DNA of 64,000 nt from assembly GCF_036884655.1 (NCBI RefSeq), contig NC_088357.1, positions 12,245,501-12,309,500 on the forward strand. Reading direction: 5' to 3'. The DNA comes from Musa acuminata AAA Group. Taxonomy: Eukaryota; Streptophyta; Magnoliopsida; Zingiberales; Musaceae. Numbering within the stretch: position 1 is the first letter of the stretch; each line of letters starts with the position of its first letter. The translations under genes and the position numbers were made by a program. Positions 1 to 10,316 of the stretch are shown piece by piece. The notes under the pieces were generated by a model. The model was not told the DNA's origin, ran no database searches, and saw only the letters and a program-made list of their open reading frames with translations.

Positions 1-616
1 TGGATATGAAAGATTAGGTATGAATGATGTAAGAGTCAAACTTCTCTAGCATCATACTCAAAGTTCCAGTTTTCAAGTAAAAGAAATGTGAAAGTAGATG
101 TCCATATTCACTTTTTTCTTTTCAAAATTTCAGACTTTAAGGTCACTCAGAATCTATGGTCCTGATATACATGTTTTTATTTCCATCTATATCATGAAAA
201 TGATCAATTGACCAAGTCCTTGATCTGTAACTTGAACTTTGTCAAACCACCAAAAAAAAAAACAAAAAGGATATCTTTGTGTTCACTGCATATGAAATCT
301 CTCCTGGACCCCATGGACAGATTTCTTTTCTTTCCACTCTCTCTGTCTCTCTCACTTTTAATTTCAAGGGTAGAAAACCACATGAATGAACAAAATACAA
401 CACTTTTCTACATGACAAAGAACATGAAAATAGTTGGGAATTTGTCAAATACATAATGATAATAGATGCTTTATATAAAAGAAATACAATTAAGGAAAAG
501 AAGAAATAGGACAACTGTAAATGCATCTGACACAAGAAAAGGTCTCTATGGTGAATTTGCTCAAGATAGTGATGATCTGGGCTCCACCAGAATATTCAGG
601 ATTAATTTGCTATTTG

Positions 617-624
617 TATATATA
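617..624 (+). promoter_or_regulatory. TATA box of the GH31 gene
   Basis: TATATATA lies 67 bases upstream of the ATG at 691, with a short pyrimidine- and purine-mixed leader between them. Spacing fits a plant TATA box with transcription starting near 650. The rest of 1-690 is AT-rich 5' flank in which I see no other gene. Confidence 0.6.
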
Positions 625-690
625 GAGGCAGTTGGATCTCTGAATCTTTCAACCTACAGGAGGAGAGCATCACTTCCCAATTAGCCAACC

Positions 691-3600
691 ATGCCAGAGT
701 TGAGGATCTCCAAGAAGCACCACAAGCACATCAACAATCCCTTTCCTTCCACCCCAAAGTGCCTGCCTTTCATCCATGGAGGACTCTCCTTCAATCCACA
801 CAAGATTTCACAAGACCAGAATTATCAGATTGGGGAGGATTTCCAGCTTGCTTGGAGCTGTAGAAATGGTGGCTGCCTTTCGATCTCGCACCGATCTCAG
901 CCTAACAGGAGCATATGGTCTACAATCCCAGGAGAGGCCTTCATATCTGCTGCAGCTGTCCAGACTCAGGTGGAGGAGAGCAGAGGCTCTTTTGCTATTA
1001 AGGATGGTGATGTCCTTTTCATCTGCAAGCACCAGTCTGTGGAAGAAATAAGGGTTCTTTATGAGGCGGACATTGAAGAGAATGCTGAAGATGATAATCT
1101 CTTATCTGGGTTTTCAAATTCAAACAATAAAGGAACTCCTGAATCATTCAATAAGTCTTACTCCCCGATTCTGATGATCACAGGAAGGCTCTTCAGTAAG
1201 AAGACTAACATACTTCCTAAGAAAAGCTTGTACCTGGGGAAGAAAAAAATCAGATTTGGATGGGCTAGGAAACCTTCATTTGTTGCTAGATACTGGTTTT
1301 TGTTTGAACAGAGGAGCAGCAATCAAATTGGTTTTTCTGTAAAGTTTGGTGAATATGATAAGAAATTGAGCCCAAGTGTAACAAAAAGAAGAATTCTACA
1401 GGGCTCAAGCTGGAAACTAATCCGAATGCAGCGTCAATGCATTGCATACATCTCAAGGCAAAGAGGTTTTGTTGCACTCTCATCACAGGATGAGCAAGGA
1501 GAAGAGCAAGTGGTTACAGAATTCAATAAAGTTTTCATCACATATGCGAGTGACAAAGATGAAAAGTTCTATGGTTTTGGGGAGCAGTTCTCCCATATGG
1601 AGTTCAAAGGAAAGAGGGTGCCTATAATTGTCCAAGAGCAAGGTATTGGAAGAGGAGATCAACCCATCACCTTCGCAGCCAATCTGATTAGTTACAGGTA
1701 ATCATTATTTATTAGGGTTCTTTTAGAATCAAAATTGTAAATTCTCCTGCTTCGCAATTGACAGATCAGGAGGTGATTGGAGTACGACATATGCCCCTTC
1801 ACCATTCTACATGACCTCCAAAATGAGATCCCTTTATCTTGAAGGATACAATTATTCAGCTTTTGATCTCACAAAGCCTGATAGAGTACAGATTCAGGTA
1901 CTTGAATCTGACAAAAGCTATGATTTATTTGATTTTTAGTTGAATTTTCAAAAGTGACATTTGAGTTCTACAATTTTTGCTAATGGAATTAGAATGGACT
2001 CTTTGTGGAACACATTGCCTTTTCACTTCTTAACATGGAAGAGCATAAAAGATTTATGAAATCTTCCAACTCTGAATCTTACTTACCATGACAGAGTGAA
2101 ATAGTTTTATCTTCATCAGAAAACAAAATAAAGTTGTGGGAAAATGAAATACTACACATTAGCTCACTTAAATGGCTATTTTTTGTATATCCATAATTAC
2201 ATAGTTAGGAAAAAAGAGACAAACCTGATACTAAGACAATCGACAACCTCATGTCTTGTGGCACTGTTGTCTTCGACAGCACAGTTTTGAGTCGCTTCAA
2301 CTCTTAATCTTTTCTTCTTCATGATGTGACTTGTATTTCTGAAAGGGTACATATCAAACTTCTAGCCGCATGACAAACAACTAATGCAAATTCTTCTTAC
2401 AGATATATGGAAATTATGCTCAAGGAAGAATACTGAATGGATATTCACCTGTTGAACTAATTGAAACCTATACAGAAACCATAGGGAGACCTCCAGTACT
2501 TCCAAACTGGATTATTTCTGGTGCTGTTGTCGGGATGCAGGGAGGCACAGAAGCTGTCCGCAGAGTGTGGGATCAATTACAGGATCATGACATTCCTATT
2601 TCGGCATTTTGGTTGCAGGTGATTGAAACTGATGCTAATATCATGATATGAACAATATTTCAAAGAAGAAAAATTATGATAAATACAAGATAAGCTCGGT
2701 AAGTCACATCAAATAATTATATGAAATGAAGTTACCACTACCAACAAGTTCAATCATGTCATTTGTGTTTGTTCAAGTGTGCGTGGCCTTAGAATAAATA
2801 GCAAATGGCTAACCACAGATCTAAGATCTTCAAAACTAGAAGGGAAGTCATGAAGAAATAGAAGCCACCACTTTGCAAAATTAGTGGTGTGAATTCATGA
2901 CAACCTGTTACGACATCCTGCAACACATGAATGCATGTTTTCTATAATCTTTATTAAAATCTAGGTGATAACCTTGCAGGACTGGGTTGGCAAGAGGGAA
3001 ACAGTAATTGGGTCACAATTATGGTGGAACTGGGAAGTTGATACCTGCCATTATGCTGGATGGAGAGAGCTAGTCAACGATCTTCGTACTCATGATATTA
3101 GAGTGATGACCTACTGCAACCCCTGCCTTGTTCCAGTAAATAACTTTCCCTCAGTGGAGCCCTTTCCAGTTTAATTAGATGGGTCAATTTCATTCAGTCA
3201 TCAGTTTTAACTGAAAAAGAGATCATTGTCACTTGCAGACTGATGACAAGCCAAACAAATACAAGAATCTGTTTGAAGAAGCTAAGAGTTTAGGCATCTT
3301 AGTAAAAGATAAAACACAAGGAACATACATGATACCAAATACGGCTTTTGATGTGGGAATGCTGGATTTTACACATCCCGCAACAAGTAGTTGGTTCAAG
3401 AAAATTCTACGCGAAATGGTGGATACTGGAGTAAGAGGTTGGATGGCCGATTTTGGTGAAGGATTACCTTTAGATGCTCACCTCTATTCAGGTACTCAAT
3501 AAAATTCTCTATTGTAATATTAGTATGATGTTTTAACATGTTGGAAACACTAACACAGTATTTATATTTTCACATAGATGAAGACCCCTTTGAAGCTCAT

Positions 3601-4665
3601 AACAGATACCCTGAACTTTGGGCTAAGGTCAACAGGGAATTTGTAGATGATTGGGCAGCAACCTGTCATGGAAAGGAGAAGGAAGATCCAGAAGAAAACT
3701 TAGTCTTTTTCATGAGGGCTGGCTTCAGAGGTAGCCCTAAGTGGTCTATGTTGTTTTGGGAGGGTGATCAAATGGTAAGTTGGCAGGCTAATGATGGAAT
3801 AAAGAGTAGCGTAACAGGTTTGCTGAGCAGTGGCCTCTCAGGTTTTGCCTTCAACCATAGTGATATTGGAGGCTACTGTACAGTAGACATGCCTATCATC
3901 AGGTACTGTCGAAGCGAAGAACTTCTCATGCGCTGGATGGAATTAAATGCATTCAATGTAGTATTCCGGACACATGAAGTAAGCACCAAAAAAATTCAGC
4001 TAGTAGCAAAGTTTGATTTCCATACTTCCCTAAGTGGAAGCATCACTAACATTTGTAGCATCTACAGGGAAACAAGCCATCGTCCAATTGCCAGTTTTAC
4101 TCTAACAGAAACACATTAGCTCATTTTGCACGCTGTGCCAAGATATACAAAGCTTGGAAATTCTACCGAATCCAACTTGTAAAGGTACATTTTCATAAAT
4201 GTATATGGATATTAGATTTTGTTTCAAAAAAAAATAATATCTATATGCAAGAAATCATCTTTTCATTTTTCTGATGTGCTTCTTTTGTTGATTTATTTTT
4301 CTCAGGAGGCAGCTCAGAGAGGCTTGCCTGTTGCTAGGCATCTTTTCCTCCACTATCCAGATGACAAGCATGTACATAGCTTGACATACCAGCAGTTCTT
4401 AGTTGGGACAGATATACTGGTAGTTCCTGTCCTTGACAAAGCCAAAAAGGAGGTCAAGGCCTATTTCCCTATGGCAGGTGGGTGTTCCTGGCAACACATT
4501 TGGACAGGAAAGATCTTCACCAGGCCTTTCAATCACCCGGGGCATAATCAAGGATTTGAAGCCTGGGTTGATGCTCCCATTGGCCACCCAGCTGTGTTTG
4601 TAAAGTGCGGTTCCCACATAGGAGAAGCATTTTTAAGAAACTTAAAAGCTCTTAACATACTATAG
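691..4665 (+). CDS. GH31 alpha-glycosidase, sulfoquinovosidase (YihQ)-like, 8 exons
   Basis: Eight exons with GT-AG borders join in frame to 880 residues: 691-1697, 1765-1897, 2403-2618, 2980-3135, 3239-3491, 3578-3978, 4068-4184 and 4306-4665. The barrel half resembles E. coli YihQ, which cleaves sulfoquinovosides, more than starch-type alpha-glucosidases. The catalytic nucleophile is D575 in WMADFGE and the acid/base is D652 in WEGDQ. Of the YihQ residues that hold the sulfonate, Q262, Q288, W304 and Y508 correspond to Q426, Q452, W468 and Y688, but the R301 position is Q465. The first 330 residues form the N-terminal beta-rich region and are less conserved. I see no obvious signal peptide. 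Substrate is therefore uncertain: a sulfoquinovoside (from the plastid lipid SQDG) or another glycoside. The ATG at 691 is the first in the frame after a good TATA box. All exons are open, so the gene looks functional. Confidence 0.9.
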
Positions 4666-5923
4666 CTTGTGTTTATGATAAATGTTTCATTTATGTATTC
4701 AGAATATCATTCTTTTTTACTTATTTTAATATTCACTAATTTTAGAATTCATGATTGATTTGTTTTGGCAAGTAGCATGTTTATGATAAATTCAAATGAT
4801 AACCTTTATTCTCAGAGAAATTGTGAAAATTATAGATGCTATCACTTCATTGATTGAGCAAAATTATATCAAAGTCCAATAGTTTTAAATTTCAAACAGC
4901 TACACAAAGTCATATGGATGTCAGATAACAATTGTGAAGTAATAAACTATTTTCCCGTTTATATATGCTGTCACTTCCTGGATTGTGCAAAAGCTATTTC
5001 AATTGCAATGCTTCTGAATTCCAAACAATTTAGATAACAACCAGTATTGTAATTATTAAGAGGCGAAGTTACACTTACAATGAATTAGAACCGTGTAGAG
5101 TGGAGGTAAATCTTCTGCTCACTTCACCAATTACCAATAACCTCTACTTTTACGGGTTTAACTATGCATGTCTTCCATCTTAACCAATGATCAACAGAAG
5201 AGCTTGCTTCACCATTGAAATTTATGAATAGATTTCAGCCTCCTGTTACTGTTGCTTTCTTTGTGAGTTCTTAATGACCTCGAATTTCTTTCATTGAATC
5301 TGAAGTGCTTCAAAGGGCATCCTTCATCTTAACCAATAAAACTGGGCAAAACTTTCTCTTGAATACTCTCCTGGTGATAAATTCATTATTATAGATGTTA
5401 TTCTGGCAAATGCTTCTGTGCTTCTTCTGGAGTTGAGCTCTGCAAAACAAATTTAACATCTATGATCTTCAGATTCCAGTTTCAATGGATCCCTCAACTT
5501 TGTATCCTAAACTGAACAGAATAGTGAAATTTAAATGAACACCTTTTGTTCGTCATCACATGAAATATTTCAATAAAACACTCTAAAGGACAAAAAGAAA
5601 AAAAATAACATGCAAAGGAATCACTCCTTACAGGCATTTCATCGAACAGCTTCTGTGCATCCACAGCATGAATTCATCAAGTTGGCTACCATTTCCAATG
5701 CAGATCAAGTGTGGGTTAAGAAGCCCAATGTCTAACTATTTAATCCTCAACAGTCCCAAAGAGCATAATGCTGGATGGGCCTCTGCAACTCAAACCCACG
5801 GGATCGAAATGTAGGCATATTGGAGTATCTCTTGCCATTGAACATACACAAAACAAGCAGTTGGGACACCAGGTGGTTGCTTGTCAAGCAATTAAAGGTT
5901 GACTCTGTGTGATATACACAATC

Positions 5924-5957
<34 letters not shown>

Positions 5958-5976
5958 CAGAAGTTAATAAAAAGGT
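4666..5976. other. Intergenic spacer with a repeat copy and a GA microsatellite
   Basis: No coding region is visible. It holds a roughly 285-bp dispersed repeat (4831-5116), listed separately, and a (GA)15 run at 5925-5954 just before the copia insertion. The first bases should be the 3' untranslated region of the GH31 gene. Confidence 0.6.
4831..5116 (+). repeat. Dispersed repeat, copy 1 (partner at 14361-14645)
   Basis: The block aligns by eye with 14361-14645: both start with GATGCTATCACTTC, share AATTAT-TCAAA and AATACTTTT-like stretches, pass TCA-ATG-ATGTC, and end at TAAATCTTCT. Each copy itself has two half-units that begin with a GCTATCACTTC or GCTGTCACTTC-like motif about 130 bases apart. 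The function is unknown; it could be a MITE-like repeat or a trace of a segmental duplication around the resistance-gene region. Confidence 0.6.
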
Positions 5977-5981
5977 GATGA

Positions 5982-6408
5982 TGGTAGTTTGGCAAGTCTC
6001 ATAGTCCCACATTGAGAAAATTAGACTTGTTGTCTCGTCTTGGAACTATAAATAAGGGCCTGAGCTTTGATGTTAGACACACCACGAGAAGTACCACAGA
6101 CACCACAAGAAGTACAGCAGGCATCACAAGAAAACCTGTTTATGGTTTGAAGTCTTCTTGTTTAGGAAGCTGAAGGTGTTTTATGGCCTAGGAACATTTC
6201 CTAAGGCATTTGTAAGTGTCCCTCTTTTATAATAGTAATTTGCTCCTCTTTCTTCCGTGGATGTAGGTCAAAGTCATTTGACCGAACCACGTATATCTGG
6301 TGTTCTGGTGTTTTGTTTGTTCTTGTCGCTTTTTTTATTTCCGCTTTATTGTCTTTGTTGTGTTGCCAAAATTACCCTTTGGTAAATATCCTGGGGCTAG
6401 CTCTAACA
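5982..6408 (+). repeat. 5' LTR of copia element 1
   Basis: 427 bp, nearly identical to 8072-8498. It contains a TATA-like ACTATAAATAAGGG promoter motif near 6047 and ends in CTCTAACA. Confidence 0.93.
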
Positions 6409-6411
6409 AAC

Positions 6412-6424
6412 TGGTATCAGAGCC
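6412..6424 (+). other. Primer-binding site (initiator tRNA-Met type)
   Basis: TGGTATCAGAGCC starts three bases after the 5' LTR. It is the standard plant copia site complementary to the 3' end of initiator tRNA-Met and fixes the strand of the element as plus. Confidence 0.92.
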
Positions 6425-6448
6425 TGATTTTGGGATCTTTTGGCAACG

Positions 6449-7903
6449 ATGACAATAACAAAGATTGTTGTCGAGAAATTCGACAGAAATGTCAACTTCG
6501 GCATGTGGCAACTCAAGATGGAGGCCATTCTGGTTCAAGACGGAGTTGATTTGGCACTTCAGGGTGCTGAGAATATTCCAGATGGTACGTCAAAGGAAGA
6601 TCTTGCGGGTATGGATAAGAAGGCCCGATCCAGCATCATTCTAAATCTCTCTGACGAGGTTTTACGGGAGGTAGCTACAGAGACTACGGCTAAGAGCATG
6701 TGGGACAAGCTTAAAGCCTTGTACATGAAGAGGACAGTGGAGAATCGTCTCTACTTGAAGCAGAGACTATATATGCTTCAGATGATTGAAGGTACATCTA
6801 TACTCTCGCATCTTGATAAGTTTGATTCTTTGGTTATGGATTTGGAGAATATAGATGCAAAAATTGATGATGAGGATAAGGCTTTGTTGCTCTTGTGTTC
6901 TCTTCCCCAATCTTTTAAGCATTTCCGTGATACTTTGATTTATCGAAAAGAAATAGTTTCTTATCAAGAAATTAAATCTGCACTGAAATCTAAGGAGCAG
7001 ATAGACAAGAATATCACTGGGGAAAGTAGAGAGAATCAGGCTGAGGGTCTGGTTGTTAGGGGGAGAATGGATAAAAGAGAATTTGATAGTAGTAGATCTA
7101 AATCTAGATCTAAATCCAGACATAGAAATTTGGAATGCAGATATTGTCATAAAATGGGGCACATTAAATCTGATTGCTTTAAATTGAAAAATAAATTAAA
7201 GCAAAAGAAAAATTTTGTTGAGAAAACTATTGAATCCGCTGAAGCTAGTGTAGCATCCGATGAGAATTTTGGAAATATTTTCTTTGCTATTGATGACAGG
7301 ACAAAGTCTAAAAATGAATGGATTTTAGATTCAGGTTGTTCTTATCACATGTGTCCCAATAGGGATTTGTTTTCTACATATGAATCTTGTAATGGTGGAA
7401 TTGTTTTGATGGGCAATAATGCCGCATGTGATGTTGTTGGTAGAGGAACAATCCGAATTAAAATGCATGATGGTATTGTGAGGACGCTCACTAATGTTAG
7501 ACATGTTCCTGATTTGAAAAAGAATCTCATCTCTTTAGGCACCCTAGAGGCCCTTGGGTGTAAATACACAGCTGAAGGTGGAGTTATGAAAGTTTCTAGA
7601 AATGCCCTTGTTGTTATGAAAGCTTGTAGGTCTGGTAGCTTGTATATTCTGCAGGGAACTACTATCACAGGTTCAGTTGCAGTTTCGTCATCATCATTGT
7701 CTGATTCTAACATCACCAAATTATGGCATATGCGTCATATGAGAAATATTCGACCACCACAAAGGTATGCAAATTTGGTTGCATATGCTTTGTCTGTTGC
7801 AGAAGAGACAAGTGAAGTTGATGAGCCTACTTCCTACTCAGATGCAGTTTCTTGTGATAATTCCGCTAAGTGGTTGATTGCTGAAGGAAAAGTCCTTGTT
7901 TAG
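6449..7903 (+). CDS. Copia gag-protease fused to a short polyprotein remnant
   Basis: The first ATG of the frame is at 6449. The predicted product has a gag domain (roughly residues 1-200), a CX2CX4HX4C zinc knuckle starting at Cys230, and the aspartic protease signature with DSG at D294. After the protease (near 7725) the frame jumps directly to a piece from the start of the reverse-transcriptase region (RPPQRYANL at about 7755) and then to the C-terminal RNase H edge (AEGKVLV). It ends at a TAG (7901-7903); the next codons (KIHT, NPADMFTKPLP, up to 8005) continue the same frame, so this TAG probably replaced a glutamine codon. Gag and protease are intact, so the element might supply or borrow particle proteins, but integrase and RT are gone. 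Confidence 0.9.
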   Translation: MTITKIVVEKFDRNVNFGMWQLKMEAILVQDGVDLALQGAENIPDGTSKEDLAGMDKKARSSIILNLSDEVLREVATETTAKSMWDKLKALYMKRTVENRLYLKQRLYMLQMIEGTSILSHLDKFDSLVMDLENIDAKIDDEDKALLLLCSLPQSFKHFRDTLIYRKEIVSYQEIKSALKSKEQIDKNITGESRENQAEGLVVRGRMDKREFDSSRSKSRSKSRHRNLECRYCHKMGHIKSDCFKLKNKLKQKKNFVEKTIESAEASVASDENFGNIFFAIDDRTKSKNEWILDSGCSYHMCPNRDLFSTYESCNGGIVLMGNNAACDVVGRGTIRIKMHDGIVRTLTNVRHVPDLKKNLISLGTLEALGCKYTAEGGVMKVSRNALVVMKACRSGSLYILQGTTITGSVAVSSSSLSDSNITKLWHMRHMRNIRPPQRYANLVAYALSVAEETSEVDEPTSYSDAVSCDNSAKWLIAEGKVLV

Positions 7904-8071
7904 AAAATTCATACGAAGGACAATCCAGCTGATATGTTTACGAAGCCTCTTCCGGTTTACAAGTTCAAGCAGTGTTTGGACTTGGTTGGTGTTCATTGTT
8001 GGTGATTGCCCGTTGGGGCTTTTGTGAAGAAGGTGGAGCAAGTTTTGTTGGGACATGCCAAGGTGGAGATT

Positions 8072-8498
8072 TGTTAGTTTGGCAAGTCCCATAGTCCCAC
8101 ATCGGGAAAATTAGACTTGTTGTCTCGTCTTGGAACTATAAATAAGGGCCTGAGCTTTGATTTTAGACACACCACGAGAAGTACCACAGACACCACAAGA
8201 AGTACAGCAGGCATCACAAGAAAACCTGCTTATGGTTTGAAGTCTTCTTGTTTAGGAAGCTGAAGGTGTTTTATGGCCTAGGAACATTTCCTAAGGCATT
8301 TGTAAGTGTCCCTCTTTTATAATAGTAATTTGCTCCTCTTTCTTCCGTGGATGTAGGTCAAAGTCATTTGACCGAACCACGTATATCTGGTGTTATGGTG
8401 TTTTGTTTGTTCTTGTCGCTTTTTTTAATTCCGCTTTATTGTCTTTGTTGTGTTGCCAAAATTACCCTTTGGTAAATATCCTGGGGCTAGCTCTAACA
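8072..8498 (+). repeat. 3' LTR of copia element 1
   Basis: 427 bp with TGTTAG...CTAACA ends. It is preceded by the purine-rich AAGGTGGAGAT (8060-8070), the likely plus-strand primer tract, and followed by the GATGA target duplication. Confidence 0.93.
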
Positions 8499-8503
8499 GA
8501 TGA

Positions 8504-9009
8504 TATCTTCAAAATTGATCTCGTTGTGGTGCATTTAAATTTACATAATGATATAACTTCTAATTTCATGCAAAATTAAGAAATATGATAACAGTATCAA
8601 AATATAAAAAATTTGAGCAATTAATTGTCAGGTAAAAATGTTCCTATCTTCATAATGTCTTTGCTGGAAATATATTCATGTGTAAGAGATTATATTTTCA
8701 TATCGATAATGATTGAAATAATCGGATTATATATAATAGCCTTGACCCATAATTTAAAAGATTAACCCTTTGACTTAAGTTTGTGTTTGACTTATATGTT
8801 CTAATCAGAAGAATTGAGTTATATGTACTATGTTTGACTTATAACTTAGAAGCTCAAGTGCTTTTTGATGGAATTGGTATTAGTTAGATTCAAACACAAT
8901 GATGATTGATTTATGTAGGCAAATTTTGCATGCACTAAAATTTTAAATTATCCAATTTCTCAATTGATCCCAGAGGTATTTATTTTTTTGACGAGGATGG
9001 AGGAGCAGC
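8504..9009. other. AT-rich spacer, nothing recognised
   Basis: AT-rich sequence between the copia element and the LRR relic. I see no open frame, RNA gene or clear repeat in it. Confidence 0.5.
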
Positions 9010-9480
9010 CGAGGAGGTGAAGTAGTAGAGTTGGTGAGACATGCCATTCCTTGGGAAAACGGTGTCCTCGAGGCGTCTATCAAAGGAATCCATCTGCGGC
9101 TGGTTCGAGGAGAGGACATATCATGGAGCTTAGGCATTCGGGAACTGCACGTCCGTCACTGCGACTGGTTGTTCTCATCGGAGCAATCCAACTTCTGGAA
9201 AAGCCTCGCCTCCCTCCATGATGAGCTGTCGCAGATTGCCCTGCATCCCTCAAAAGACTTCTTCTCTCAAAACTCCCCATGTTTAATATCGTTAATGGAA
9301 TACATTACTCAGCTCGTATCTCTGCAAAGTTCATCCATTAGTTGTTGTCCAAACATATCATCTTCGCCTTCAGATAAGGAATTCGAGAGATTCCATAAGC
9401 TAAAATCGACGCCGATGGTGGTTTATGGTGATATTTCACCAGCCTTGAAGCTTCGACAACCTCGGGATGCCCAAAACTAG
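9010..9480 (+). pseudogene. Relic of the C-terminal LRR end of an NB-LRR gene
   Basis: A frame from about 9031 to 9480 matches the LRR tail of the pseudogene at 10317-13898 in two blocks. The first block (SLGIRELHVRHCDWLFSSE, SNFWKSL) matches 13288-13380. The second (ITQLVSLQS, CCPNISS) matches the GQLTSLES, DCPNLLSLP repeat near 13675-13735. The stretch between these blocks, about 250 bases in the other copy, is deleted. No NB-ARC part precedes it. It is the remnant of a tandem neighbour of the same family. Confidence 0.75.
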
Positions 9481-10002
9481 AGAGACGGTGTAAGCGAGGA
9501 GGGAAATTGATATTAGCAGAGAGCTATAGAAGTAGAGCAAAAATGGTTGCCGTCTTTTGCTCGAGCTACCAAAACATCTCATTTTTGTGTGGAAAAAAGG
9601 AAGGTATGCTGATCCTGTGTAATGGAGAAGAGGGCAGGTTTCCCCTGGACTCACAGAACGAGAGGTTCTTTGCTTCTTGGTTGGGTGTACGTAATGATTT
9701 GCTTCATGTTCTTGCTTTGCCTTGTGCCGAAAAGATGAACTTGCCGAGGCTGGAACGGTGGATTATTGTCGAAAAAGCAGAAGATTGATGGTGCATTTTT
9801 CGCTTTAAGTAGAGCATATTATCAGATTCCTGATGCTGTCTGTCTCCATTGGATGTGAAGTAATATGTCTGCACTCCATTGACACCAAGTCAATATGCGT
9901 AAGCAGTTTCTTCCGATGAATAGAAAGTTTATGAGACAGCAGGAGATAGCGGTCAGGAGATAGCAACTCCTCTCGGGTTGCATAGTTAAAGAAAACCGCT
10001 AT

Positions 10003-10033
<31 letters not shown>

Positions 10034-10316
10034 AGGAATTGTATCGTATGCTGCGTGCGATCCAGGGAAGCAGAAACTTTTTCGTTAACCGCTTTGTAAG
10101 AAGAGGAAGAAGAAGAAAGGAATAGTATCGTATGCTGCGTGCAATCCACGGAAGCAGAAACTTTTTCGTTAGTAGCTTGCATCCGCAGCTAACAAATTCC
10201 ATCCCATCCAAGCGAGAAAGAAAAATAAGGTCGGAGAGGTGCAAAAGACTCGTATGCAACCTGAGATACATCGTCCATTGAACCTCCAGCACCACCATAT
10301 TCTGACAACAATAATC
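9481..10316 (+). other. Spacer and probable 5' region of the NB-LRR pseudogene
   Basis: An open frame at 9507-9788 has no recognisable domain; it starts only at a non-ATG codon and is probably 3' flank of the LRR relic. The segment 9990-10171 is a tandem duplication, listed separately. The region just before 10317 is the presumed leader of the NB-LRR pseudogene. Confidence 0.5.
9990..10171 (+). repeat. Two-unit tandem duplication with AAG microsatellite
   Basis: Two units of about 85-100 bases each contain an ACCGCT-TGTAAG start, an (AAG)n run, then GGAAT-GTATCGTATGCTGCGTGC and GGAAGCAGAAACTTTTTCGTTA. The first has a longer (AAG) run (10008-10034). It lies 150 bases before the NB-LRR start and probably inside its leader or promoter. 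Confidence 0.85.

Larger units (their letters stand above)
5982..8498 (+). mobile_element. Ty1/copia LTR retrotransposon 1, internally deleted (2,517 bp)
   Basis: Two 427-bp LTRs (5982-6408 and 8072-8498) flank a primer-binding site, a gag-protease reading frame and a purine-rich stretch. Each LTR ends in CTAACA; the right one starts TGTTAG and the left one TGGTAG by a single change. The target duplication GATGA is perfect at 5977-5981 and 8499-8503. By eye the LTRs differ at about 8 of 427 positions, so insertion is fairly recent. Integrase and most of reverse transcriptase/RNase H are missing because of two deletions, so the element cannot move by itself. A second, older relative lies at 54296-60052. 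Confidence 0.95.

Noticed and set aside
208..684. Short open frames in the GH31 promoter region
   Set aside because: They have no domain or codon bias, overlap on both strands, and lie upstream of or across a clear TATA box.
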